Position numbers and translations under genes: made by a program. From the NCBI GenBank assembly GCA_013695855.1, contig JACCZR010000087.1, positions 1-7,083 of the forward strand: a DNA stretch of 7,083 nt, read 5' to 3'. Position 1 is the first letter of the stretch. Each line of letters begins with the position of its first letter. Below the pieces are notes generated by a model, which saw only the letters and a list, made by a program, of their open reading frames with translations, was not told where the DNA came from and searched no databases. The stretch comes from Thermoleophilaceae bacterium. Lineage in GTDB: Bacteria; Actinomycetota; Thermoleophilia; Solirubrobacterales; Thermoleophilaceae. This document shows, in pieces, positions 1-6,001 of the stretch.

Positions 1-960
1 GCGGCGGCGCTGGTGACGGGAGAGGCCGACGCCGCCCTGGGCACGGACTCCGGCGGCTCGATCCGCATCCCCGCCGCCTGCTGCGGGCTGGTGGGGCTGA
101 AGCCGAGCCGCGGGCGGGTCTCGCTCGGCCCGGTGCTCGGCGAGTCGCTGCTGCTCTGCGACGGAGTGCTCACCCGCACGGTGGGCGACACCGCGGCGGC
201 GCTCGACGCCCTGGCCGGCTACGAGCCCGGCGACGCCAACTGGGCGCCCCCCGGGCAGGAGCCATTCTTCGACGCCGCGCGACGGGAGCCCGGCAGGCTG
301 CGCGTGGGCGTGACGCTCGATGGGCCGCTGGACGCAGAGCTGGATCCCGAGTCCGAGCGCGCCGTGCACGAGACAGCGACGCTGCTGGGGGAGCTGGGCC
401 ACTCCGTCGAGGAGGTGGATCCACCGTGGAAGGGCGGCGACCTCCTGTCGGTCTTCATGAAGCTCTGGTGCGTGAGCATCGGGTCTGCGGTCGTGCAGGG
501 CGGACTGGTGACCGGCCGCGAGGCCTCGCCCGAGCTCGTGGAGCCGCTCACCTGGTGGCTCTACGAACAGGCCCGCACGCTGAGCTCGCTGGACTACGCG
601 ATGGCTATCGGGCAGCTCCAGGCCTTCGCTCGTTCGATGGTCGCGTCACTGTGGGCCGACCACGACGTGGTGTTGTTGCCCACCCTGGCGCGGCGCCCGC
701 TGCGAATCGGCGAGCTGGACACGTGCAGCGACGACCCCGCCGCCACCTTCCGCCTGTCGGGGCAGTTCACGCCCCACACCGCCCTCTTCAACGTGACCGG
801 CCAGCCGGCTGTCTCACTGCCCCTTCACCACGGGGACGACGGCCTGCCTACGGCGGTGCAGCTCGCGGGCCCGCCGGCCGGCGAGGCGACGCTGCTGTCG
901 CTGGCCGCTCAGCTGGAGGATGCCCGCCCGTGGGCGGATCGCCGGCCGTCCCTACCCTGA
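1..960 (+). CDS. Amidase-signature family hydrolase, C-terminal part (5' end outside window)
   Basis: The reading frame is open from base 1 and ends at TGA 958-960, leaving 319 visible codons. A GTG at 13 is unlikely to be the start because it falls inside a conserved core. Visible residues 14-41 match the amidase signature: GTDSGGSIR at 14-22, then PAACCGLVGLKPSRGRVS. By family knowledge Ser20 of the fragment is the acyl-enzyme nucleophile; the cis-Ser and the catalytic Lys would lie upstream, the cis-Ser only a few codons before the window. The C-terminal part has the usual FNVTGQPAVSLPL stretch (263-274) and LPTAVQLAGP (282-291). Such enzymes hydrolyse C-N amide bonds in the cytoplasm. The substrate cannot be told, and the tail does not look like GatA of the tRNA amidotransferase. 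It faces the Nudix gene convergently and shows no link to the amino acid block. Confidence 0.93.
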   Translation, partial: AAALVTGEADAALGTDSGGSIRIPAACCGLVGLKPSRGRVSLGPVLGESLLLCDGVLTRTVGDTAAALDALAGYEPGDANWAPPGQEPFFDAARREPGRLRVGVTLDGPLDAELDPESERAVHETATLLGELGHSVEEVDPPWKGGDLLSVFMKLWCVSIGSAVVQGGLVTGREASPELVEPLTWWLYEQARTLSSLDYAMAIGQLQAFARSMVASLWADHDVVLLPTLARRPLRIGELDTCSDDPAATFRLSGQFTPHTALFNVTGQPAVSLPLHHGDDGLPTAVQLAGPPAGEATLLSLAAQLEDARPWADRRPSLP

Positions 961-978
961 CCCTCCTCGTGGGGAGGG
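961..978 (+). terminator. Possible hairpin terminator after the amidase gene
   Basis: Immediately after the amidase TGA, CCCTCC (961-966) and GGAGGG (973-978) form a perfect 6-bp GC stem with a 6-base loop. There is no T-tract on either strand, so it is at best a weak, U-less terminator. It lies between two convergent genes and could act on both transcripts. Confidence 0.35.
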
Positions 979-1026
979 AGCGCACCCTCGGCGTCTTGGC
1001 CAGCTGGCGGACATCCGGCTCGGTAC

Positions 1027-1422
1027 TCAGGCAATGAGCGCCTGCACGGCTTCGTCCACCAGCACCCGGTCGCGCTCGTAGGTCAGCGCCGCGGCGGCCT
1101 CGGGCGGCTCCAGCCAGCGCAGCTCGTCGACTTCGTCATTGGGCTCGAAGGGAACCTCGCTCTCGACCTCCATCGCCCACCAGCGCACGACCTTGGGGCG
1201 GCCCTTGTTGTCGTGGTAGTGGGTCTCGCTGAGCTCGGGGCCCAGGCGGCAGGTCAGGCTGGCCTCCTCCTCGACCTCGCGTACAGCGGCCTCCTCGAAG
1301 CTCTCACCGGAGTCGAGCTTGCCCTTGGGAAGGGTCCAGTCGTCGTACTTCGGGCGGTGCACGACCGCGACCAGCCCGTCCTTGACCGGCACGCCGCCGG
1401 CGGCCTTGACCTCCTTGCTCAT
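1027..1422 (-). CDS. Nudix (MutT-like) hydrolase, single domain
   Basis: The 131-residue protein starts at ATG 1422-1420 and stops at TGA 1029-1027. The Nudix box spans residues 34-56: G34, E40, then REVEEE (48-53), giving the metal-binding glutamates E49, E52 and E53. The consensus Gly near the end of the box is Ser55. N-terminal AAGGVPV, HRPKYDDWTLPKGKLD (22-37) and later NDEVDELRWL resemble the N-terminal domain of mycobacterial MutT1-type enzymes, which hydrolyse oxidised or polyphosphorylated nucleotides. Those usually carry a C-terminal histidine phosphatase domain; here the protein ends after the Nudix fold and no such domain follows. It lies 55 bp downstream of thrB on the same strand, so it may be the last gene of the operon. 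No clear Shine-Dalgarno precedes the ATG. The fold is sure; the substrate is not. Confidence 0.92.
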   Translation of the reverse strand: MSKEVKAAGGVPVKDGLVAVVHRPKYDDWTLPKGKLDSGESFEEAAVREVEEEASLTCRLGPELSETHYHDNKGRPKVVRWWAMEVESEVPFEPNDEVDELRWLEPPEAAAALTYERDRVLVDEAVQALIA

Positions 1423-1440
1423 AGGGCGGGCAGGGTAAGC

Positions 1441-1467
1441 CTTCCCTCGAGCCGCCGCTCAGGGGAG
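1441..1467 (-). terminator. Imperfect hairpin between thrB and the Nudix gene
   Basis: In the 55-bp gap, arms 1441-1452 and 1457-1467 pair as GAGC/GCTC next to the loop, then, past a bulged C, CCCT/AGGG and a few outer pairs including one mismatch. There is no T-tract in the minus direction. It could be a weak terminator or attenuator separating the Nudix gene from the threonine genes, or it may be chance in GC-rich DNA. Confidence 0.25.
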
Positions 1468-1477
1468 CTCGCTGGGG

Positions 1478-2329
1478 CTACAGCTCGCTCACGTCGGCAC
1501 CGCCGGGGCTGAACTGCACCCGGCGGATCTCGCACTCGGGGGCCTCGGCCTTCAGCGCGTCCATGAGCCCCCCCGTCTGCTGCCAGTGGCACCAGAAGAG
1601 CACAGTCGGTCCCGCGCCCGAGATGCTGGCCCCGACGGCTCCGAGGTCATCGGCGCGCTCCAGCAGCTCCATCGAGCGGGGGTAGAGGTGGGCCCGGCGG
1701 GGCTGGTGCAGCCGGTCGCGCAGGCCGCGGCCGATCAGAGACAAGTCGTCGCGGGCGAGGCCCAGAACCAGCAGCGAGGCGTGGGCCACGTTGTGCACCG
1801 CGTCGCCGATCGGCACCTCCTCGGGCATGGCCGCGCGTGCCTCGACCGTCGGCACCGCCTCGGGCGGGATGGCCACCAGGCCCTCGAGCCCCGGGGGCGG
1901 GTCCAGGCGGGTGACGCCGTCGGCGTCGCAGATGACGAAGCCCCCGAGCAGTGCGGCGGCCGCGTTGTCGGGGTGGCCCTCCAGCTCGCGTGCCAGCTCG
2001 AACAGGGGGGCGTCCAGCTCGTACATGTGGTCGGCGGCCGCGAGCCCGGCGACGGTGGCGGCGGCGCTCGAGCCGAGGCCCGCGCCGACCGGGATCTCGG
2101 AGCGGATGTGGAACGTCAGCTCGTCGGCCGGCTTGAGCGCGGCGAAGGCTTGGACGCAGAGGTTGGTGGCGTCGCAGGGCACGCCCGGGGTCTCGCAGTG
2201 GACGAAGAACTCCCCCGTCTCCTCCACCTCGAGCTCGAGCGAGAGGTCCAGCGCCGCGGCCAGCACGTCGTACCCGGGGCCCAGGTTCGCCGTGGAGGCG
2301 GGGACGCGCACGACGCGGTGGCGCCTCAT
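1478..2329 (-). CDS. thrB: Homoserine kinase
   Basis: This 283-residue GHMP-family kinase phosphorylates L-homoserine with ATP to O-phospho-L-homoserine, the step before threonine synthase, in the cytoplasm. N-terminal VPASTANLGPGYD is at 9-21, the ATP-binding glycine-serine loop PVGAGLGSSAAA at 80-91, EGHPDNAAAALLGG at 117-130, and the C-terminal GHMP motif GASISGAGPTVLF at 233-245. DRLHQPRR near 205 fits the homoserine kinase family. Length is slightly below the usual 300 or so. ATG 2329-2327 overlaps the thrC TGA as ATGA. The frame stays open further upstream, but that part is antiphase to thrC and lacks family sequence. A purine-rich GGAGAAGG (2347-2340) inside the end of thrC can serve as ribosome binding site, so translation is probably both coupled and directly initiated. 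Confidence 0.96.
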   Translation of the reverse strand: MRRHRVVRVPASTANLGPGYDVLAAALDLSLELEVEETGEFFVHCETPGVPCDATNLCVQAFAALKPADELTFHIRSEIPVGAGLGSSAAATVAGLAAADHMYELDAPLFELARELEGHPDNAAAALLGGFVICDADGVTRLDPPPGLEGLVAIPPEAVPTVEARAAMPEEVPIGDAVHNVAHASLLVLGLARDDLSLIGRGLRDRLHQPRRAHLYPRSMELLERADDLGAVGASISGAGPTVLFWCHWQQTGGLMDALKAEAPECEIRRVQFSPGGADVSEL

Positions 2330-3318
2330 CCGAGCACCGCCTTCTCCACCGCCGCCAGCTCGGGCTCGCACGGCACCACCGACGAGGCGCGGTTCATCGC
2401 GGTCTGGGGGTCCTTCAGCCCGTGGCCGGTGAGCACGCACACCACCCGGCCCTCGGCCCCGTGCTTGAGCAGCCCCGCCACCGAAGCGGCGGAGGCCGGC
2501 TCGCAGAAGACACCCTCGCGCGAGCCGAGGAGCGTGTACGCGTCCAAGATCTCGGCGTCGGAGACCGCCCTGACCGCCCCTCGCGACGAGGTGAACGCGC
2601 CCATCGCGTCCTCCCAGCGGGCGGGGTTGCCGATGCGAATCGCCGAGGCAACCGTCTCTGGCTGGGAGACCGGCGCGCCGTGCACCAGCGGGGCGGCGCC
2701 CTCGGCCTGGTAGCCGTGCAGCGCGGGCGAGTCGCCCAGTTCGGAGAAGCCGCGCCAATACGCCGTGACGTTGCCCGCGTTGCCCACCGGGATGCAGAGC
2801 ACGTCCGGCGCCTCGCCGAGGGAGTCGACCACCTCGAAGGCCGCCGTCTTCTGGCCCTCGATGCGGTACTCGTTGACCGAGTTCACCAGCGAGACCGGAT
2901 GCAGGGCCGCCAGCTCGCGCACCACCGCGAGCGCTTGGTCGAAGTTGCCCCGCAGCGCCACCACCCGCGCGCCGTGCATCAGCGCCTGGGCCAGCTTGCC
3001 GGTGGCGATCTTGCCCTCGGGGACGATCACGGCTCCACGCAGCCCCGCCCGGGCCGCGTAGGCGGCGGCCGAAGCAGCGGTGTTACCGGTCGACGCGCAC
3101 ACCACCACCTCCGCGCCCTCCTGCACCGCGGCCGACACCGCCACGGTCATGCCCCGGTCCTTGAAGGAGCCCGTCGGGTTGGCGCCCTCCACCTTGAGCC
3201 ACACCTCGCAGCCGGTGAGCTCCGAGAGATGCTCGGCGAGCACCAGCGGCGTGCCGCCCTCCCCCATCGTCACCAGCGGCTCGACGGGCAGGCGGTCGGC
3301 GTAGCGCCATAGGCTCAT
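2326..3318 (-). CDS. thrC: Threonine synthase
   Basis: This 330-residue PLP enzyme (fold type II, short actinobacterial-style form) converts O-phospho-L-homoserine and water to L-threonine and phosphate. The PLP lysine is K53 in NPTGSFKDRGM (47-57). CASTGNTAAS (74-83), SVNEYRIEGQKTA (147-159), the phosphate-binding loop GNAGN (179-183), FCEPASAAS (271-279) and TGHGLKDP (297-304) complete the active site. The start ATG 3318-3316 puts WRYADRLPV just inside the N-terminus, matching relatives; there is no good alternative. The stop TGA shares bases with the thrB ATG. The gene lies 51 bp after hom, and almost all of that gap is a perfect inverted repeat ending one base before this ATG. The only purine-rich patches that could bind the ribosome (AGGGG at -20 to -16, AGG at -12 to -10) fall mostly inside its stem, so thrC translation may depend on ribosomes arriving from hom. 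Confidence 0.97.
   Translation of the reverse strand: MSLWRYADRLPVEPLVTMGEGGTPLVLAEHLSELTGCEVWLKVEGANPTGSFKDRGMTVAVSAAVQEGAEVVVCASTGNTAASAAAYAARAGLRGAVIVPEGKIATGKLAQALMHGARVVALRGNFDQALAVVRELAALHPVSLVNSVNEYRIEGQKTAAFEVVDSLGEAPDVLCIPVGNAGNVTAYWRGFSELGDSPALHGYQAEGAAPLVHGAPVSQPETVASAIRIGNPARWEDAMGAFTSSRGAVRAVSDAEILDAYTLLGSREGVFCEPASAASVAGLLKHGAEGRVVCVLTGHGLKDPQTAMNRASSVVPCEPELAAVEKAVLG
2340..2347 (-). promoter_or_regulatory. Ribosome binding site for thrB
   Basis: On the minus strand GGAGAAGG ends 10 bases before the thrB ATG, inside the last codons of thrC. It is the clearest Shine-Dalgarno-like sequence at any start in the window. It supports the internal start at 2329 over the longer open frame reaching 2758. 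Confidence 0.5.
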
Positions 3319-3319
3319 C

Positions 3320-3371
3320 AGTGGTGGCCTACGCCCCTGCGGCGTCGTTCGTTGGGGCGTAGGCCACCACT
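3320..3371. repeat. Perfect 18-bp inverted repeat at the hom-thrC junction
   Basis: AGTGGTGGCCTACGCCCC (3320-3337) and its exact reverse complement (3354-3371) flank a 16-base loop (3338-3353). The stem takes in two bases of the hom TAG stop and ends one base before the thrC ATG. No T-tract follows on either strand, so it is not a standard intrinsic terminator, and thrC is surely meant to be expressed. It may be a dispersed palindromic element, a partial attenuator or RNA-processing site setting the hom:thrC ratio, or a translational switch hiding the thrC ribosome binding site. The structure is seen directly; the role is inference. Confidence 0.93.
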
Positions 3372-4632
3372 ACTGGTCGAACGTCTCCTCGAGCACCCTG
3401 ATGACCCGGGGCTCGGAGCGCACGAAGTCCAGCCGGCGGATCATCTCCACCGCCGCTCGGAACCGCCCCTCGGGGACCGGGTGCATCACCATCACCAGCC
3501 GGGCATCGTCGCCCATGCCTCGCTGGACCACCGAGCGCACCGACACGCCCTGCAGCCCCAGGATCTCCGCCACCTGCGCGAGCACACCGGGCCGATCGGC
3601 CACCTCGAGATGCATGTAGAACGAGGATTCGGTCTCGCTGACCAGCGGAAGGTCCACCGCCGGGGGGATCGTCGAGGGAGGCGGGATCATGGCCGAGACC
3701 ACGTCGCCCAGAACGGCGGAGGCGGTCTGCGAGCCTCCCGCTCCCGGACCGCTCAGCGTGATCTCGGTGATGGCCGGCGACTCGATCGTGACCGCGTTGA
3801 ACGCACCGTTGACCGATGCCAGCGGGTGGTCGCCGTAGAGGAACACAGGGTGCACGTCCACCGCGATCCCCTCACCGACGCGCTCGGCAGTGCCCACCAG
3901 CTTCAACGACAGCCCGAGCTCACGCGCATAGGCGATGTCCTCGGCGGTCAGGTGCTCGATGCCCTCGTGTGGCACCTGGTCGATGTGCACCGCCGCCCCG
4001 AAGGCAAGCCGCGCGAGAATCGCCATCTTCGCCGCGGCATCCCGGCCGCTCACGTCCTCGGTGGGGTCGGCCTCGGCGTAGCCGAGTTGCTGCGCTTCTC
4101 TGAGGCAGTCCTCGTAGGTGGCCCCGGTGCGGGCCATCTCGCTGAGGATGAAGTTCGTTGTGCCGTTCACGATCCCGTGCACCCGCTCGATATGGGCGGC
4201 GGCCAAGCTCTCGGCCATCACGCGGACGGCGGGCACCACGCCGGCCACGGCAGCCTCGAATCGAAGCTGCACCCCGTTCGAGCGCGCTGCGTCGAAGAGC
4301 TCCTCGCCGAACTGGGAGAGCAGCTGCTTGTTGGCGGTGACCACGTGACGACCCTCGCCCATGGCTCGCAGCACATACTCCCGGGCGGGCTCTGTGCCGC
4401 CCATGAGCTCCACCACGAGATCGCTGTGAGCGAGGATGTCGGCGAAGTCGCCGCGGCTGCGCGTGAGCACGCCGGAGACCTCGGGACGGCGCCCGACCTC
4501 GGCCTCGATCGCGTCCGCGCGGGCCTCGACCAGCTCAGCAAACGCGCCGCCGACCGTGCCGTGCCCCAGGAGGCCGACGCGAAAGGGGGACCTGGCGGCA
4601 TCCGCCGATCGGCCGCCGGGGCTAGGCGTCAC
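3370..4632 (-). CDS. hom: Homoserine dehydrogenase with C-terminal ACT domain
   Basis: This 420-residue cytoplasmic enzyme reduces L-aspartate 4-semialdehyde to L-homoserine with NAD(P)H, the first step committed to threonine and methionine. The Rossmann loop GHGTVG is at 23-28, VVTANK with K102 at 97-102, the substrate signature GIVNGTTNFIL at 153-163, and GYAEADPTEDVSGRDAAAK at 184-202. D198 and K202 match the catalytic Asp/Lys spacing known from yeast homoserine dehydrogenase. Residues about 337-415 form an ACT domain (YMHLEVADRPGVLAQVAEIL), so allosteric inhibition by threonine is likely. The start is GTG 4632-4630, overlapping the lysA stop by 11 bp. No ATG lies between it and the Rossmann strand and no Shine-Dalgarno is visible, which points to stop-restart coupling with lysA. 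The TAG stop (3372-3370) lies partly in the stem of the inverted repeat. Confidence 0.97.
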   Translation of the reverse strand: MTPSPGGRSADAARSPFRVGLLGHGTVGGAFAELVEARADAIEAEVGRRPEVSGVLTRSRGDFADILAHSDLVVELMGGTEPAREYVLRAMGEGRHVVTANKQLLSQFGEELFDAARSNGVQLRFEAAVAGVVPAVRVMAESLAAAHIERVHGIVNGTTNFILSEMARTGATYEDCLREAQQLGYAEADPTEDVSGRDAAAKMAILARLAFGAAVHIDQVPHEGIEHLTAEDIAYARELGLSLKLVGTAERVGEGIAVDVHPVFLYGDHPLASVNGAFNAVTIESPAITEITLSGPGAGGSQTASAVLGDVVSAMIPPPSTIPPAVDLPLVSETESSFYMHLEVADRPGVLAQVAEILGLQGVSVRSVVQRGMGDDARLVMVMHPVPEGRFRAAVEMIRRLDFVRSEPRVIRVLEETFDQ

Positions 4633-5983
4633 GCAGGGTCAGATCGTCGTAGGTCTCACGGCGGACCACCACGCGCGCGGCGCCGTCGCGGCAGAAGATC
4701 ACCGGCGGGCGCGGGATCGCGTTGTAGTTGTTGGCCATCGAGTGCCCGTAGGCGCCGGTGGCGGGGATCACCAGCACGTCGCCGGGCCGCGGGTCGTCGA
4801 GCTCGACGTCGCGGATCAGGATGTCGCCGGACTCGCAGTGCATGCCTGCGACCGTGCAGAGGTCCGAGCCACCGAAGCGGTCGGCGATCTGGGCCTCGTA
4901 GCGGGCCGCATAGAGCATGGGCCGCAGGTTGTCGCTCATCCCCCCGTCCACGGCCACGTAGGTGCGCACGCCCGGGATTGCCTTGACGGTGCCCACGGTG
5001 TAGATGGTGACCCCGGCGTTGCCCACCAGCGAGCGCCCTGGCTCGCACAGGACCGTCACGCCGTCGGGCACCCGAGAAAGCAGGGCCTCGGCGTACTCGT
5101 CGACCGAAGGCGGCCGGTCCTCGGGGGTGTAGGCGATCCCGAGTCCGCCGCCTAGATTGAGCAGCGGGTAGTCCCCCATGCCGTCCAGCACCTCGGCCAG
5201 GCGCTCCAACACCGACAGCTCGTAGATCTGGGAGCCGATGTGGGCGTGCAGCCCGCAGAGCTCGAGCCCGGCGGCCTCACAGCCCGCGATGGCTCGTGGC
5301 ACGTCGTCGAGGCCGAAGCCGAACTTCGAGTCCTCCTGGCCGGTGGCGATCTTCTCGTGGGTGTCGGGCTTGATGCCCGGCGTGACCCGCAGCATCACGC
5401 GCTGGCCGGGAGCGAGGCGACGCAGGCGCTCGACCTCGTCGAAGGAGTCGACCACGATGGTCCCCACGCCCCGCTCGACCGCGTAGCGGAGCTCCGCCTC
5501 GGTCTTGTTGTTGCCGTGCAGGTAGAGGCGGTCGGGGGCGAATCCGCCGGCCAGGGCGAGGTGCAGCTCGCCGCCCGATGCGACATCGCACGACAGCCCC
5601 TCGTCGGCCATCAGCCGGTAGACGGCGGTGATCGGCGCGGCCTTGCTCGCGTAGATGATCTCGAAGCGGTTCGTCCGTGCCGCGAAGGCCTCGCGGTAGG
5701 CACGGGCACGGGCACGGATGTCGTCTTCGGCGTAGACGTAGGCCGGCGTGCCGTGCTCGCGGGCGAGCTCGGTCACGTCGCAGCCGCCCACCTCCAGGGC
5801 CCCGCGCGCGTTGAGGCGCGATCCCAGCGGCAGGACCTGCTCGAGCCCGGCATAGCGAAGGAGCGCAGCCCGATCGTTGATCGGGCGAGCACCGCTCGCT
5901 CCTTGGCCCTCGCGAAGGAGCGCAGCCTTCTCGTCGATCGGGCGAGCACCGCTCGCTCTGGGGTTCATCGGTGCAGCTGCCAT
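4622..5983 (-). CDS. lysA: Diaminopimelate decarboxylase with repeat-derived N-terminal extension
   Basis: This PLP enzyme (alanine racemase-like fold type III) decarboxylates meso-diaminopimelate to L-lysine, the last lysine step. Numbered from ATG 5983 (453 residues), the conserved core starts near 47 with LEQVLPLGSRLNARGALEVGG. Active-site landmarks are YASKAAP with PLP lysine K114, HIGSQI (248-253), LGGGLGI (277-283), EPGRSLV (314-320), DGGMSDNLRP (346-355), CESGD (383-387) and GAYGHSM with Y412. Residues 10-46 are two related 19-residue units (ASGARPIDEKAALLR, then ASGARPINDRAALLR) encoded by palindromic DNA repeats and foreign to the family. No ATG, GTG or TTG lies between the repeats and the core, so the repeats are almost certainly translated. 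ATG 5968 and GTG 6007 are alternative starts; ATG 5983 is preferred because a -10-like hexamer lies just upstream. No Shine-Dalgarno is visible. Confidence 0.95.
   Translation of the reverse strand: MAAAPMNPRASGARPIDEKAALLREGQGASGARPINDRAALLRYAGLEQVLPLGSRLNARGALEVGGCDVTELAREHGTPAYVYAEDDIRARARAYREAFAARTNRFEIIYASKAAPITAVYRLMADEGLSCDVASGGELHLALAGGFAPDRLYLHGNNKTEAELRYAVERGVGTIVVDSFDEVERLRRLAPGQRVMLRVTPGIKPDTHEKIATGQEDSKFGFGLDDVPRAIAGCEAAGLELCGLHAHIGSQIYELSVLERLAEVLDGMGDYPLLNLGGGLGIAYTPEDRPPSVDEYAEALLSRVPDGVTVLCEPGRSLVGNAGVTIYTVGTVKAIPGVRTYVAVDGGMSDNLRPMLYAARYEAQIADRFGGSDLCTVAGMHCESGDILIRDVELDDPRPGDVLVIPATGAYGHSMANNYNAIPRPPVIFCRDGAARVVVRRETYDDLTLRDA
5855..5901. repeat. Palindromic repeat, copy A (inside 5' end of lysA)
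   Basis: This 47-bp unit matches copy B (5912-5958) at 43 positions by hand alignment; all four differences fall between 5871 and 5878. It contains GCGAGC/ACC/GCTCGC (5885-5899), a 6-bp stem, and GCCCGATC/GTT/GATCGGGC (5868-5886), a perfect 8-bp stem absent from copy B. The two stems share bases and cannot both form completely. In lysA it encodes ASGARPINDRAALLR. The plus-strand frame leading into the divergent hydrolase is also open through it. Confidence 0.92.
5912..5958. repeat. Palindromic repeat, copy B (inside 5' end of lysA)
   Basis: This second 47-bp unit is in direct orientation to copy A, with a 10-bp spacer and a 57-bp period that is exactly 19 codons. It carries the GCGAGC/ACC/GCTCGC hairpin (5942-5956); the larger 8-bp stem of copy A is broken by the four substitutions. 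Its start also pairs with the end of copy A: CGCTCCTT (5897-5904) and AAGGAGCG (5915-5922) form an 8-bp bridging stem. In lysA it encodes ASGARPIDEKAALLR. Confidence 0.92.
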
Positions 5984-5995
5984 TGTTGCGGCGCG

Positions 5996-6001
5996 ATTAT
6001 G
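5996..6001 (-). promoter_or_regulatory. Candidate -10 element for lysA
   Basis: On the minus strand CATAAT matches the sigma-70-type TATAAT consensus at five of six positions, in otherwise very GC-rich DNA. A start of transcription 6-8 bases downstream would fall near 5987-5989, only 4-6 bases before ATG 5983, giving a nearly leaderless lysA mRNA as is common in actinobacteria. No convincing -35 box is seen 16-18 bases upstream. The hexamer overlaps the ATG (5999-6001) of the divergent hydrolase. Confidence 0.35.

Larger units (their letters stand above)
1027..5983 (-). other. Probable lysA-hom-thrC-thrB operon, with Nudix gene possibly included
   Basis: Five same-strand genes follow each other with spacings of -11 bp (lysA/hom), +51 bp (hom/thrC, mostly hairpin), -4 bp (thrC/thrB) and +55 bp (thrB/Nudix). 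The first four all serve aspartate-family synthesis. The lysA-hom-thrC-thrB order is well known in actinobacteria. The Nudix gene has no pathway link and may be transcribed from the same mRNA or separated by the weak hairpin at 1441-1467. Confidence 0.8.

Noticed and set aside
1586..2713. Plus-strand open frame opposite thrB and thrC
   Set aside because: It is a mirror of the real minus-strand genes, with no motif and no sensible start context.
2330..2758. N-terminal extension of ThrB to 426 residues
   Set aside because: The added part is antiphase to thrC and Arg/Gly-rich. The family N-terminus VPASTANLGPG starts just after ATG 2329, which also overlaps the thrC stop as ATGA.
3320..3371. 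Simple intrinsic terminator after hom
   Set aside because: There is no T-tract on either strand, and full termination would cut off thrC and thrB of the same pathway. Partial termination or processing remains possible.
3352..4986. Long plus-strand open frame of over 500 codons
   Set aside because: It is antisense to hom and lysA, which have complete family motifs. Its translation is His/Arg-rich with no recognisable domain, as expected for an opposite-strand frame in GC-rich DNA.
5855..5958. CRISPR-like array
   Set aside because: There are only two units, the spacer is 10 bp, the repeats lie in a coding frame, and no cas gene is present.
5240..5998. Upstream extension of the hydrolase frame
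   Set aside because: The frame is open, but this part is antisense to lysA and has no hydrolase-family sequence. The conserved domain begins shortly after ATG 5999.
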